Positions 32,182-42,476 of a stretch of DNA of 64,000 nt are shown here, piece after piece. The translations under genes were made by a program, and so were the position numbers. The notes under the pieces are model-generated. The model was not told the DNA's origin. It did not search any database and saw nothing but the letters and a program-made list of their open reading frames with translations. Position 1 is the first letter of the stretch. Each line of letters starts with the position of its first letter. This stretch comes from Phoenix dactylifera (lineage: Eukaryota; Streptophyta; Magnoliopsida; Arecales; Arecaceae), in the NCBI RefSeq assembly GCF_009389715.1, contig NW_024067666.1:1653001-1717000 (forward strand), given 5' to 3'.

Positions 32182-35100
32182 CTACTGGTAATACATCCGC
32201 AGGTTAGCGGAATTCCAGCCCCTTGGAATTTCTCGGCCATCTAGGGCTTCCAACTGGTAGGAGCCAGGTCGGTTTACCCAACGAACTTTATACGGGCCTT
32301 CCCAATTCGGCGCTAGCTTCCCACCTTCCGTAGGTTGAGATGCCTTAGCTCGCCTCAGCACCAGATCTCCAATTCTGAAAAGCTTCGGTCGGACTTTGGA
32401 GTTGTAATATCGGGCCACCCTCCGCTGATACATTGCCATCCGAACCTGCGCCATTTCCCTTGCTTCTTCCAAGAGATCCAGGTTCCCTCGGAGTTGCTCC
32501 GAGTTGGCCTCGGGTCGGTGTGCGGCTACCCGAGGTGAGGGAAGTCCGAGCTCTACGGGGACAACGGCTTCCGTGCCATAGGTTAGGCTGAAAGGCGTCT
32601 CCCCGGTAGGAGTCCGATGCGTGGTCCGATACGCCCAAAGGACATTCTCGAGTTCCTCGACCCAAGCTTGCCCCGTCCGTCCGATCCGCGCTTTGATACC
32701 TTGGAGGATTGTCCGATTTGTGACCTCGGCCTCGCCGTTGGTTTGGGGATGCGACACGGACGTGAACCGATGTTCGATCCCGAACTCCTCGCAGAAGTCT
32801 CGGAAATGCTTGTTATCAAACTGTCGACCGTTATCCGAGATGAGGACCCGAGGTACCCCAAATCGGACAATGATGTTCTTCTTTACGAACTTCCGGACTT
32901 GCGCCTCCGTGATGGTGGCCAGTGGCTCTGCCTCCACCCACTTGGTGAAGTAGTCGATGGCGACAATCAAAAATTTCCGCTGGGCCGAAGCGATGGGGAA
33001 TGGTCCGAGGATATCCATTCCCCACTGTGCAAAGGGCCAGGGGGCGGTGATTGGCGCCAAGGGAACAGAGGGGACTCTCTGGATGTTGGCGTGGCGCTGG
33101 CAGGCGTCGCATTTCCGTACGTGATCCTTTGAGTCTTCCAATAAGGTCGGCCAATAGTAGCCTTGCCTCATGATCTTATGTGCCAGGGACCTAGCCCCCA
33201 GGTGCGATCCGCAGATGCCTTCGTGGACTTCGCTGAGGGCGTAAGCCGCTTCCGAAGGGCGGAGGCACCTTAAGAGGGGGGCGGTGAACGAGGTCCGATA
33301 CAGCCTCCCTTCGTAGAGTACGTAGTGGGCGGACTTCATAACAAGTCGCCGAGCTTGATCTTCATCTTCGGGGAGGATCCCTTCGGCGAGGTAAGCTACA
33401 AGCGGGTCCATCCAAGATGGTTCCGGATCAATTGCCATTACCGCTTCAGCCTCGCCGATGCTCGGGGCATCTAGGGTCTTCAGGTATATCGCCCTTGACA
33501 AGTTGTGTGCCTCAGCGCCCACCAAGCGGGACAACCTGTCGGCCCTAGCATTTTCGCTCCTTGGGACCTGCTGAATGTCAATACTGCCGAGGTCGGGAAT
33601 GAGTGCTTGCACCTTCCGGACGTAGCTCTGCATGGTCGGGCTCCGTGCCTCGAACTCCCCTCGAACCTGCCCGACCACCAGCTGGGAGTCGGTGAAGACC
33701 TTCAGACGCCGGATGCCGAGCTCCTTGGCGAGTTTGAGTCCCGTGACTAGGGCCTCGTACTCCGCCTCATTGTTGGTCACTGGAAATCCGAACCTCAAGG
33801 CATACTCGGCTATCACTCCATCGGGATTGGTAAGGACCAGCCCAGCCCCTCCACCTTCAGGGTTCGACGACCCGTCAATGTGGAGCGTCCAGATCGGGAG
33901 ATCGAGGCTGGGTGTTTCCGGCGGCCTAGGTTCCGCCTCCTGCACAGTGCACTCAGCGAGAAAGTCCGCGAGCACCTGGGCCTTGATGGCGGGCCGGGGC
34001 TGGTAGCGGATGTCGAACTCACCAAGTTCTACTGCCCACTTCACCAGCCGTCCCGCATTCTCAGGATTGCTGAGGATCTGCCGCAGTGGTTGATCGGTCA
34101 AAAGGGTGACAGAATGAGCCTGGAAATAGGGGCGAAGCCTCCTGGTCGCAGTCAGCAGCGCGAAGGCGATCTTTTCAGCCTTCGTGTACCGCGTCTCGGC
34201 ATCCCGGAGGACTCGGCTGGTGTAGTACACGGGCTTCTGAAGTTTTGCCTCTTCCCGAACCAGTACTGCGCTGACTGCGGTTGGGGAGACCGCCAGGTAA
34301 AGGTAGAGCATCTCCCCCTCTTGCGGCTTGGACAGCAGGGGAGGAGACGCCATGTACTCCTTGAGCTGGTCGAACGCCACTTGACATTCAGCCGTCCAGA
34401 GGAAGTCTTTCGGGCGCTTCAACACCTTGAAGAACGGTTGGCAGCGTTCGGCCGATTTTGCCACAAATCGTCCGAGCGCGGCGACCCTCCCAGCGAGCTC
34501 CTGAACCTCCTTCACTTTGGTCGGAGGGGACATATCTTGGATGGCCTTGATTTTGTCCGGGTTGGCCTCGATCCCCCGCTGGTTGACAATGAAGCCGAGG
34601 AACCTCCCGGCCGAAGCACCAAAGGCGCACTTCGCTGGGTTTAGCTTCATACGAAACTTCCGCAAGGTGGCGAAGGTCTCCTCCAGATCCGCAATGTGCT
34701 GATCCGCATGGCGGCTCTTTACCAGCATATCGTCCACGTACACCTCCATGTTCCGGCCGATCTGCTCCTTGAAGATTTTATTGACGAGGCGCTGGTAAGT
34801 AGCGCCAGCGTTCTTCAGACCGAAAGGCATTACCTTGTAACAGTACAGCCCCCTGTCTGTTATGAAGGCCGTTTTCTCCTCGTCCTGTGGAGCCATCATT
34901 ATTTGGTTGTAGCCGGAGAAGGCGTCCATGAAAGACAGCAGCTGATATCCGGAAGTCGCGTCGACCAGTTGGTCTATTCGCGGGAGCGGAAAGCTATCCT
35001 TGGGGCACGCCTTGTTCAGGTCGGTGTAGTCGACGGACATCCTCCACTTCCCGCTCGCCTTCCGGACAAGTACGACGTTTGCCAGCCACTCGGGGTAGCT

Positions 35101-37650
35101 CACTTCCCTTATGAAACCTGCCTCCAAGAGTTTGTCTACCTCCTGGTCGACCACCCGGATCCGATCCGGGGCACAGTGTCTCTTCTTTTGCTTTACTGGT
35201 CGGTGGGTCGGGTCGACGTTGAGGGCGTGAGAAATGACCTCCGGGTCGATCCCAGGTACATCGGCCGCCGACCAGGCAAACACATCAGCATTGGCTCGGA
35301 GGAATTCCACTAACCGGAGCCGAGCTTCCAAGTCGAGGTTGGCACCGACCCGGACCGTGCGGTCCGGGCGGCCTTCTTTGAGGGGAACTTCGATTACGCC
35401 CTCGGCAGGCTCCCCGTGCCGCAAGGCCACTTCGTCTCTGGCGTCAAGGGACTCGATGCTTAGGGCCTCCATGGGCTTCTTCCCTTTGAGAGTTGCTAGG
35501 AAACACTGCCGTGCGGTTGGTTGGTCACCTCGGACCTCTCCAATCCCGGCCGCCGTGGGGAACCGCATGAGCAAATGGTAGGTAGAAACCACCGCGCGAA
35601 GGGCGTTCAGTCCGGGTCGTCCGAGGATAGCGTTGTAGGCCGAGGGGACACGGACGACCAAGAACCCGAGTCGCACCGTGGCTTCTGCGGGTGCAACGCC
35701 CGCAGTCACAGGCAGCTCAATGACACCTTCGGCCGAGATAGCGTCTCCAGTGAATCCTATGAGGGGGGTGGATGTTTTGTGTAACAATTGTCGGGACAAG
35801 CTCATCTTTTGGAAGGCCTCGTAATACAAAATATCAGCTGAGCTTCCACTATCCACAAGAACACGCCTTACATCATAGTTCGCCATAGTGAGAGAGATCA
35901 CCATGGCGTCATCGTGGGGAGTCTGAACCCCCTTTACATCTTCATCACAAAAAGTGATTACATTTCCGACCCGCTGCCTCTTCGCGACGGCCACTCCTGA
36001 TGCTCCCGCCGAGCCCCCTGCGTTCCTCACGGGCCGAGAGCAGCCCCCAGTGATGGTGTGGATCACTCCCGCAACGGGTCGATTCTGCTCCCGAGGCTCC
36101 TGAGGGGCCGGGTCGACCGGACGCGGGCCTGCCGGGGGACGTCGGTCGTTTACATATCGACCGAGACGCCCTCGGCGAATGAGAGCCTCGATCTCGTCCC
36201 GAAGCTGGAAGCAGTCTTCGGTATCGTGGCCGTGGTCTCGGTGGTACTCACAGTACGCCCGAGAAGGCCTCCTCCCAGGGATCTTCTTCATCTGCCTCGG
36301 GACCGGGAGGTCCTCCCGCCCCTTGACCTCCATGAGGATCTGGGCCCGGGGGGCCAGGAGTGGGGTGTACCGGTTGAAGCGTCGGTGCGGAGAACGAGGG
36401 CGTGTGGCGCCGTGGTTCCTTGCTGGTGACGGGCTTCTGCGCCGGCGTTGAGGCGTCGGGCTCCTCCTCTGGGGTGCCTCTTTTCGCCTTTTCTTCCCGG
36501 GCTTTAGAGGGGCCTCGGCGGCCTCCTTGTTCCGGTGGGATGCTGCCTCCTCGGCGTCTGCATACTGGTTTGCCCGAGATAACAGCTCCGGGAAGCTCCG
36601 CGGCAGGCGTTTGTCCAGGGAGAAGGTGAGTCTGCCCTTCCGGAAGCCACGCTTCAGGGCTGAGAGAGCCACTTCCTGGCTCAGGTTCCGGACCTCCAGT
36701 GTAGCCTTGTTGAAGCGGGTGAGATAATCCCGCAGGCTTTCTCCCTCGTTTTGCCGGACATCAAAGAGGGAGTCGGAGACCAGTCGCCGCCTGCTACTGA
36801 CGGCGAAATGGCTGATGAAGAAGCGGGTGAACTGGTCGAAGGACTGGATGGAGTTAGCCTCCAGGCCGGCGAACCATGCCCTTGCCGGGCCACGGAGGGT
36901 CGCCGGGAAGGCCTTGCAGAGGAGCGGATCCGATGCTCCATGGAGGAGCATAAGAGTCCTGAAACTCTCCACGTGGTCCCGCGGGTCCGCCGCCCCGTCG
37001 TAGGGTTCGATCGCCGGCATTTTGAACCCCGGCGGGTTCGGGGTCCGCAGGATCCTCGAGGCAAGCGCCGGCTGGAAGGAGATCTCCAAGTCAGCGAAGG
37101 GATCTTTGGAGTGGCCCTTCAGGACCTGGAGCTGTCTGTGGAGATCGTCCACCCGCCGGTCCAGGGAGCGCGACCGGTGGGTGGGGGACAAGGAGCGGCG
37201 CGAGGGGGACCGACTGGAGTGCGGGCCCCTCGAGGACTGGGGTGTCTGAGAACGCGCCCGGGTCCGCCTCTCGTACCCCGCACAGCTCCGATGAGAAGGT
37301 CCTGGCAGAATGGACCGCACTCGAGAATCCTCCTCGCGCCGGCGCTCCTCTCCATGGGAGAGGAAGGAGCGCGGGTTGTGAGGAAGAGGCGAGTGCTCGG
37401 GGGGCAGCGGCTCCTGAGCCCGTTGCGGCACCCGAGAGATCACACCCTGCAGATTCTGCACTGCCTCCGCGAGGGTGCGAACCTGCTGGGCTAGCTGGTC
37501 GAACTGAGCAGCTTCGACCGTCTGAATGGGAGAAGGGGCGGTGGAGTGCTGCTGAGAGTGCGTTGGGGACGCAGCAGCCTCTCGGCCGGAGGCGCGAGAG
37601 GCTCCGCGACCGGAAGCATTGGAAGCTCCACGACCACCTCGCCGTGCCAT
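32182..37650 (-). CDS. Gag-pol polyprotein of Tat element 1 (1822 aa, uninterrupted)
   Basis: The ATG at 37650 lies 24 nt past the primer-binding site. Domains in order with rough residues: gag capsid 205-370 (FKMPAIEPYDG to ANQYADAEEA); zinc-knuckle-like CEYHRDHGHDTEDC about 467-480; aspartic protease VLVDSGSSADIL about 597; reverse transcriptase about 840-1030 with YTDLNKACPKDSF and the catalytic YVDD near 970; first RNase H about 1100-1220; second, archaeal-type RNase H about 1250-1380 (WTLHIDGSSN..NNEAEYEAL..FTDSQL); integrase with H-H-C-C zinc site about 1478-1517 and DDE core (GMDILGPF, SDNGRQFD, NGEAEV) about 1543-1645; C-terminal WEGPY module, no chromodomain. All catalytic residues I can check are present and there is no stop, so it may be active. 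It makes the proteins for reverse transcription and integration. Confidence 0.96.
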   Translation of the reverse strand: MARRGGRGASNASGRGASRASGREAAASPTHSQQHSTAPSPIQTVEAAQFDQLAQQVRTLAEAVQNLQGVISRVPQRAQEPLPPEHSPLPHNPRSFLSHGEERRREEDSRVRSILPGPSHRSCAGYERRTRARSQTPQSSRGPHSSRSPSRRSLSPTHRSRSLDRRVDDLHRQLQVLKGHSKDPFADLEISFQPALASRILRTPNPPGFKMPAIEPYDGAADPRDHVESFRTLMLLHGASDPLLCKAFPATLRGPARAWFAGLEANSIQSFDQFTRFFISHFAVSSRRRLVSDSLFDVRQNEGESLRDYLTRFNKATLEVRNLSQEVALSALKRGFRKGRLTFSLDKRLPRSFPELLSRANQYADAEEAASHRNKEAAEAPLKPGKKRRKEAPQRRSPTPQRRRRSPSPARNHGATRPRSPHRRFNRYTPLLAPRAQILMEVKGREDLPVPRQMKKIPGRRPSRAYCEYHRDHGHDTEDCFQLRDEIEALIRRGRLGRYVNDRRPPAGPRPVDPAPQEPREQNRPVAGVIHTITGGCSRPVRNAGGSAGASGVAVAKRQRVGNVITFCDEDVKGVQTPHDDAMVISLTMANYDVRRVLVDSGSSADILYYEAFQKMSLSRQLLHKTSTPLIGFTGDAISAEGVIELPVTAGVAPAEATVRLGFLVVRVPSAYNAILGRPGLNALRAVVSTYHLLMRFPTAAGIGEVRGDQPTARQCFLATLKGKKPMEALSIESLDARDEVALRHGEPAEGVIEVPLKEGRPDRTVRVGANLDLEARLRLVEFLRANADVFAWSAADVPGIDPEVISHALNVDPTHRPVKQKKRHCAPDRIRVVDQEVDKLLEAGFIREVSYPEWLANVVLVRKASGKWRMSVDYTDLNKACPKDSFPLPRIDQLVDATSGYQLLSFMDAFSGYNQIMMAPQDEEKTAFITDRGLYCYKVMPFGLKNAGATYQRLVNKIFKEQIGRNMEVYVDDMLVKSRHADQHIADLEETFATLRKFRMKLNPAKCAFGASAGRFLGFIVNQRGIEANPDKIKAIQDMSPPTKVKEVQELAGRVAALGRFVAKSAERCQPFFKVLKRPKDFLWTAECQVAFDQLKEYMASPPLLSKPQEGEMLYLYLAVSPTAVSAVLVREEAKLQKPVYYTSRVLRDAETRYTKAEKIAFALLTATRRLRPYFQAHSVTLLTDQPLRQILSNPENAGRLVKWAVELGEFDIRYQPRPAIKAQVLADFLAECTVQEAEPRPPETPSLDLPIWTLHIDGSSNPEGGGAGLVLTNPDGVIAEYALRFGFPVTNNEAEYEALVTGLKLAKELGIRRLKVFTDSQLVVGQVRGEFEARSPTMQSYVRKVQALIPDLGSIDIQQVPRSENARADRLSRLVGAEAHNLSRAIYLKTLDAPSIGEAEAVMAIDPEPSWMDPLVAYLAEGILPEDEDQARRLVMKSAHYVLYEGRLYRTSFTAPLLRCLRPSEAAYALSEVHEGICGSHLGARSLAHKIMRQGYYWPTLLEDSKDHVRKCDACQRHANIQRVPSVPLAPITAPWPFAQWGMDILGPFPIASAQRKFLIVAIDYFTKWVEAEPLATITEAQVRKFVKKNIIVRFGVPRVLISDNGRQFDNKHFRDFCEEFGIEHRFTSVSHPQTNGEAEVTNRTILQGIKARIGRTGQAWVEELENVLWAYRTTHRTPTGETPFSLTYGTEAVVPVELGLPSPRVAAHRPEANSEQLRGNLDLLEEAREMAQVRMAMYQRRVARYYNSKVRPKLFRIGDLVLRRAKASQPTEGGKLAPNWEGPYKVRWVNRPGSYQLEALDGREIPRGWNSANLRMYYQ

Positions 37651-37673
37651 TACGATCGTTCTAAGATTCGGGC

Positions 37674-37690
37674 CCTCCTTCTAGCGCCAA
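37674..37690 (-). other. Primer-binding site of element 1
   Basis: Just inside the 5' LTR the minus strand reads TTGGCGCTAGAAGGAGG. Element 2 has TTGGCGCTAGAGGAAGG at the same place. It should pair with a tRNA ending AGCGCCA; I do not name the tRNA. Confidence 0.8.
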
Positions 37691-37691
37691 C

Positions 37692-38683
37692 TGTTGCTGG
37701 TGGTCCAAACCGAGAACGATTGGCACTGCGGTGTGAACGGGGTTCCGTCTGAGTTGTCTTGGTTGGTGTTGGTTGCGCTCCACCTTCCGCCAAGAAACCT
37801 GCAAACAAGCCTTGCACCACCACCAGGGTGGTGATGGCCCTCCGACGGTCAAGTCAGAGGAGATTGGAGGAGGAGGAGAGGTGATAATCGCAAGTAAGAG
37901 AGTGCTCTGGGAGATATTGCTCACCTCCCCCTTTCTCCCCCCCAGCCGCATATATACCTGGCTGGGGGGGTCTCTCAGGGGGGTTCGTTATCGTGGGGCA
38001 CGATGGTGTGGCCACTGACATGGCCGTTACAGGGCGTCGTGGAGCAGCACCGGGTACGGCCACGTCAGGGCATAGTGGGGCTCCGCTTTGTACGGCTGAT
38101 GCAGGAGATCGTGGAGCAGCATCGGATACAGCCGTTGCAGGGAGTAGTGGAGCAGGAGGCCGCGGCGTGCCTCTGGGGAATAGCCTGTCGTTATCAAGAG
38201 ATCTCCGACTCGGGGTCGGAGCGCTGGATCAAGGGGCAGCCGACTCAGGGTCGGGCTGCGGAGCCGAGGATATCCGACTCGGGGTCGGAGTGCTGGATCA
38301 AGGGGCAGCCGACTCGGGGTCGGGCTGCGGAGCCGAGGACGTCCGACTCGGGGTCGGATTGCTGGATCAAAGGGCAGCCGACTCGGGGTCGGGCTGCGGA
38401 GCCGAGGACGTCCGACTCGGGGTCGGAGCGCTGGATCAAAGGGCAGCCGACTCGGGGTCGGGCTGCGGAGCCGAGGATATCCGACTCGGGGTCGGATTGC
38501 TGGATCAAAGGGCAGCCGACTCGGGGTCGGATTGCTGGATCAAAGGGCAGCCGACTCGGGGTCGGGCTGCGGAGCCGAGGACGTCCGACTCGGGGTCGGA
38601 GCGCTGGATCAAAGGGCAGCCGTAGTCTTCCTGGGCGCGCGTGCCGGTCACGTGGGGCATGGCGGCTTATTTCCCCCGTAACA
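37692..38683 (-). repeat. 5' LTR of element 1 (992 bp)
   Basis: On the minus strand it starts TGTTACGGGGG and ends CCACCAGCAACA, nearly identical to the 3' LTR. TATATAT near 37950-37956 is the likely promoter box for gag-pol. It lacks the ACTCGGGG 8-mer present at the end of the minisatellite in the other LTR. Confidence 0.95.
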
Positions 38684-38688
38684 CCTTC

Positions 38689-40252
38689 CATATACATGCC
38701 ATATTATATGTCTAATATTATTCTTACATTGATGGAAAAGATCCTACTAAATCCATTTCTCCATAGGCCCTACCACGCACCTTTTCTTGCTGCCAATGCT
38801 CAAGTCCCTGCGGTCCACAAAAATGTAACCATGTATTTTTTTTTTTGGAATAAGTAAATATAGAAGCATGATAGTTGGATTTTTCAGAGTACGAATGTCT
38901 TAAGCGACCAGGAGAAACCACACGCTAACCAAACTGTTGAAGAAATGAGTAAGGTTTCTTAATTCAAAGGGGAGAACTGGTAAACACCATGAGTAGGATA
39001 CACATCATTTGACACTGATTGTAACATGATGAGAGGGTCATTTTCTTTCACTATAAGAAACTAAGCTCATGGTCTGCAAGGATTAAATAAACTCAAGTGC
39101 ACCTATTCGATCAGAAACACAACACAAATGACCAAATGCCAACTAGCAGAAGCTACTTAGATGTAAGTCGTTGGTCAACTCTATGCAACAATCATGGAAA
39201 ATAGCCATTTAACAATAGTTGCCGGATCTCCATGCATGTAATATCTTTACCTTGGAGAATTATGAAAATTGGCATGATGGTCATCAATCCAAAAATCAGG
39301 GTGAAAGCCAGCCATCTATTAGGTGTGTTGTGAAATCAAGCACATCTATATGTTTGGGTGCACGATACAATGACTCGCAGCATTAGCTACTCTACAAAGT
39401 GGATGGTCAACCATGCAGTTCCTTTCCAAGCCCACACTTCATATAGGATCACCTATAGTTTATATATTCATATTTGTTTAATTAAAAAACCATCATATTC
39501 ATTTGTCCAATTAATTTACGTCATGCTTCATCATTATATTTGTCAAACTTTTTCTCTTTTTCTTTTTGACTAAATGGGAGATGATAGTTACAAATTAAAA
39601 AAGGAACAAAGCATATTTGTCAAACTTACTAACTAACGTGAAAGGACACATGACATTGAACATCATCTTATTTTCAAAGAGAGAAAAAGGTCCAGCATCT
39701 CTCCTCCATGCCACCACACTCCATGTCATATATATATATATATATATAATTGGCAAAAGTTCATATTTTTTTCATCTTTTATTCTAAATAAGAGAAACAT
39801 GAAAAATGCATCTCACAGAGTTTATAATATATTTATCAAATTATAATAATAAATGTTAGTATAATTTTAGGAATCATATAACAATATGTATCACTCATAA
39901 TTTTTTTTATTAACGTGATTTTGTATTAATCTATATTATTTTTTATTGTTAGCATGATCTTATTAGAGTAATTTTATAGATCGTATGACAACAAGTATCA
40001 TTTATAATATTTTTCTTTGTTAGTATAATTATATATTAGCCTATATTATTATTTTTATATGAAATATGTATATGAGTATATGTAACCCCTGAAATATACG
40101 AATATAACTGAACATAAAAATAAAATCACTTTTTTTCTCTTTTCCTCTTATTTTTCTCTTCTTCTACAAATATTTTAATAATAAATAGCATAGTCATTCA
40201 TACTTTTCTCACGCAAGCACATGCTAAATTTCTAGTTATTCAGAACTGAATC
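38689..40252. other. Intergenic AT-rich stretch, nothing recognised
   Basis: No gene was seen. A short (AT)n run lies at about 39728-39750. The sequence right of 38688 continues the pre-insertion target of element 1. Confidence 0.5.
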
Positions 40253-40265
40253 AACAATGGTGAGT

Positions 40266-41383
40266 GGGTCAGCTAGGGTGAAGGCAGCGGATATTTAGGC
40301 TCTGGTGGGGGGTGAGCCGGCCATGTGTTGTGAGGGTAGGTGGATTTGGAGGATGCGAGTTTACCTTTAGATGGCATTGTTCATTTGGAAGGTGGTCTAG
40401 GATTGCCTGCCGACCAGGAGGATATTGGCGAAGAGAGGGATAGGGTCTCTCCAATGTGCGTGAACTGCCCGGAGTCGATGGAGACTGCTAACCATGTACT
40501 ATTTGAGTGCCCGCGGACAGTTCAGGTTTGGAGGAGGGTATCTTTTCCCTTACCGGGCCGTACTTTGGGTGTGGAGGACTTTCTACGGCAGGCAAGGATT
40601 GCTCTACGATCATCGAGCACTGTAGGATGGGATATTGCTGCCGTCTACTTGGCGCATCACATTTGGCTGGATAGGAATGTCAGAGTGTTTGAGGGGAGGA
40701 GGGCTCCCCTGAGATCTGCTGTAGAACGGGCCCTCTATCAGGCAGTGGAGTTCATGGAGGCCGCTGAGTTGGATTTATCTGCGATAGCCAAAGACATCTA
40801 GGAACCCCTCTTCGCTACCACAGCGCCCAGGTTTGTTTTTATCTTTTGGGAGCCCCCACCCCCTGGCTATCTAAAGGTGAACTTTGATGGGAGTCTACCT
40901 GGCGATGCCGATCAGGCGGGAGTGGCTTTTGTCATCAGAGATCATGGCACCAGTTGATTGTTGCAGGTGGACGCCGTTTTTTCGAGGCCTCGGCTTTTGG
41001 AGCGGAGCTTAGGGCACCCTGAGAGGGGCTTTCTTATGCGAGATATATTCTGCAAGCTGGTTGCATCATTTTGGAGGGAGACCCAGCTTCCCTGATGGTG
41101 CGCCTGAGAGAGGAGGGGTGGGAGGAGGTGGAGCACCCGCTATTGGGCAACATTCGTCGGATGCTACGGGAGTGCCGGGTTCTTCAGAGGCATGTCTTGC
41201 GGGAGGCGAACCAGGCTGCTAATTGGGTCGCCTCCTTCGTTGTGCACTACTCCGAAGATTTTTTTTTGGACTCAGCAGTCTTCCGTTCCTTTTACTTCGT
41301 GTTGTTTGCTTGGTGCTAATTTAGCTGGCTGTGCTCATGCTAAGGTAGTGTGAGCAGTCGATTCACCAAAAAAAAAAAAAAAA
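40266..41383 (+). mobile_element. 5'-truncated LINE with 13-bp target-site duplication and poly(A) tail
   Basis: AACAATGGTGAGT occurs at 40253-40265 and again at 41384-41396, directly after a run of about 18 A. Inside, on the plus strand, are the end of ORF2: an RT zinc-binding region (RWIWRMRVYL, MCVNCPESMETANHVLFECP, 40330-40530), a connector ending SAIAKDI, and RNase H (GYLKVNFDGS, GVAFVIRDHG, then ILEGDPASLMVRLREEGW and REANQAANWVASFV). In-frame stops and frameshifts (near 40372, 40399, 40956 and 41020) show it is decayed. The 3' untranslated motif GTGTGAGCAGTCG recurs in the LINE at the right edge of the window, so they are one family. Confidence 0.88.
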
Positions 41384-41396
41384 AACAATGGTGAGT

Positions 41397-42041
41397 CACC
41401 ACAAATCAAAGACAAGATCTCATTTTTCAAGTGAATCCTCATTTAATAATTCTATAAAAAGAAAGAAAAAAAAAACTTTACTATTAGACTTGACTACAAG
41501 TGCAATACAAAAGGATCGACGGCCAATTATCATCTAGCAAAAATTAATATAAGTGGACCAAAGTTTCGGTCCAGCGTGATACCCTGTCCCATATCTCTTT
41601 CACATTAGCCAGTCGGATCCCGCTCTCATAGCTAATACTTATCACGTGTCGCCTACCATCCGCACGCACTCGTGCCCTTGAGAGGAAACCGGTGGGCGAT
41701 GAATTGCCGTGTTTTAGAAAGGCCGGATTCCAATCCCTGACACCGTCTCTCGTCCTTATCCAAATCCCTTATTCCAGCAGTCCAAATCATCGCATAAGAA
41801 GAGATAAGAGAAGAAATAAACGTCCGCATAATCCTCCCTTCTCCGGCTTATCTCCTTCCCTCCTCCGCTGTCTCCTTGAAATAAGTATTATTCCACCAAC
41901 CTAGGTTCTTCCGCCTCTCCCCCTTCTCCATCCCTTGTATGCTATAGCGCTCCTCCTCCTCCTCCCTCCTCTTATTCCTTTCCAATCTCCTACCTTATTC
42001 CCAGGATAACTCTACGGCCCGCTCATCAAAGCCTTGGAATT
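41397..42041 (+). promoter_or_regulatory. Upstream region of the small host gene at 42042
   Basis: The segment holds an ACGT-core element (ATCACGTGTCGCC, 41641-41653) and a pyrimidine-rich leader (CTCCTCCTCCTCCTCC at about 41951-41966) close to the ATG, both usual for plant promoters and 5' leaders. No confident TATA box was seen; CTATAG at about 41943 is weak. Confidence 0.35.
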
Positions 42042-42476
42042 ATGAGCAAGGGAAGCAGTGTAACGAGCCGTTTCGGCCGGTGCCTGCGAGCGCCGCTACG
42101 GGTTCTCCGCCGGGCGCGGGACATGTACGTGCGGAGCCTCACGGAGTGCGCCGGGGGCGTCCAGTACGGCGCGGCGGTCGGCTACCCGACCTTCGCCTCG
42201 GTGCCGAGGAGCTACAGCTTCGGGTCGGCGAGGACGAGCTCGAGCGACGAGGACCTGAGGGAGCTCATCCGGGCCGCGTCGCAGAGCCGCGCCGGCTCGC
42301 TCAACGCCCGCGCCGGCGTCGTCGTGCCGAGGAGCCAGAGTGTCGCGGTCGGCCGGATCGAGGAGGACAAGCCCTGCGACTTCGATGACGACGTCCGGGT
42401 CGGATCCGATTTGCTGTTCCCCCGGAGCCGGAGCTGCGCCGTTGGTGCCAAGCGGCGTCCGCGGTGGTTCGCTTGA
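42042..42476 (+). CDS. Conserved-looking plant-specific small protein of unknown function, 144 aa
   Basis: The single GC-rich exon has strong third-position GC bias typical of monocot genes. The protein is basic. Its N-terminal block (RFGRCLRAPLRVLRRARDMY, then VRSLTECAGGVQYGAA) looks like a conserved amphipathic helix. Three later segments repeat the pattern PRS-x-S: VPRSYSFGSA (about 55-64), VPRSQSVAVG and FPRSRSCAVG. A short DEDLRELIRAAS helix lies between the first two. I recall similar unnamed plant proteins but cannot assign a function. No signal peptide or membrane segment is evident. The ATG follows a CT-rich leader, and the ORF ends RRPRWFA with a TGA. Confidence 0.72.
   Translation: MSKGSSVTSRFGRCLRAPLRVLRRARDMYVRSLTECAGGVQYGAAVGYPTFASVPRSYSFGSARTSSSDEDLRELIRAASQSRAGSLNARAGVVVPRSQSVAVGRIEEDKPCDFDDDVRVGSDLLFPRSRSCAVGAKRRPRWFA

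Larger units (their letters stand above)
25065..38683 (-). mobile_element. Tat-lineage Ty3/gypsy LTR retrotransposon, element 1, near-complete (13.6 kb)
   Basis: Two LTRs (25065-26064 and 37692-38683) with TG..CA ends are flanked by the 5-bp duplication CCTTC (25060-25064 and 38684-38688). On the minus strand the order is 5' LTR, primer-binding site, one gag-pol frame (37650-32182), a 3' region with minisatellites, an antisense gene-like unit (26600-28969, plus strand), polypurine tract and 3' LTR. The second (archaeal-type) RNase H and the long 3' region place it in the Tat group (Retand/Ogre/Grande/RIRE2-like). By eye the LTRs differ by only about two substitutions, two 1-bp indels and one 8-bp indel, so the insertion is very recent. 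Confidence 0.95.

Noticed and set aside
33880..35313. Long plus-strand ORFs of 200-250 codons opposite gag-pol of element 1 (also 36058-37664)
   Set aside because: They are frame shadows of a GC-rich gag-pol gene; their translations show no family motifs and they overlap essential pol domains.
32182..37650. Endogenous pararetrovirus origin for the pol sequence
   Set aside because: LTRs, TSD, integrase and second RNase H show a Ty3/gypsy Tat retrotransposon; no movement protein or viral coat features were seen.
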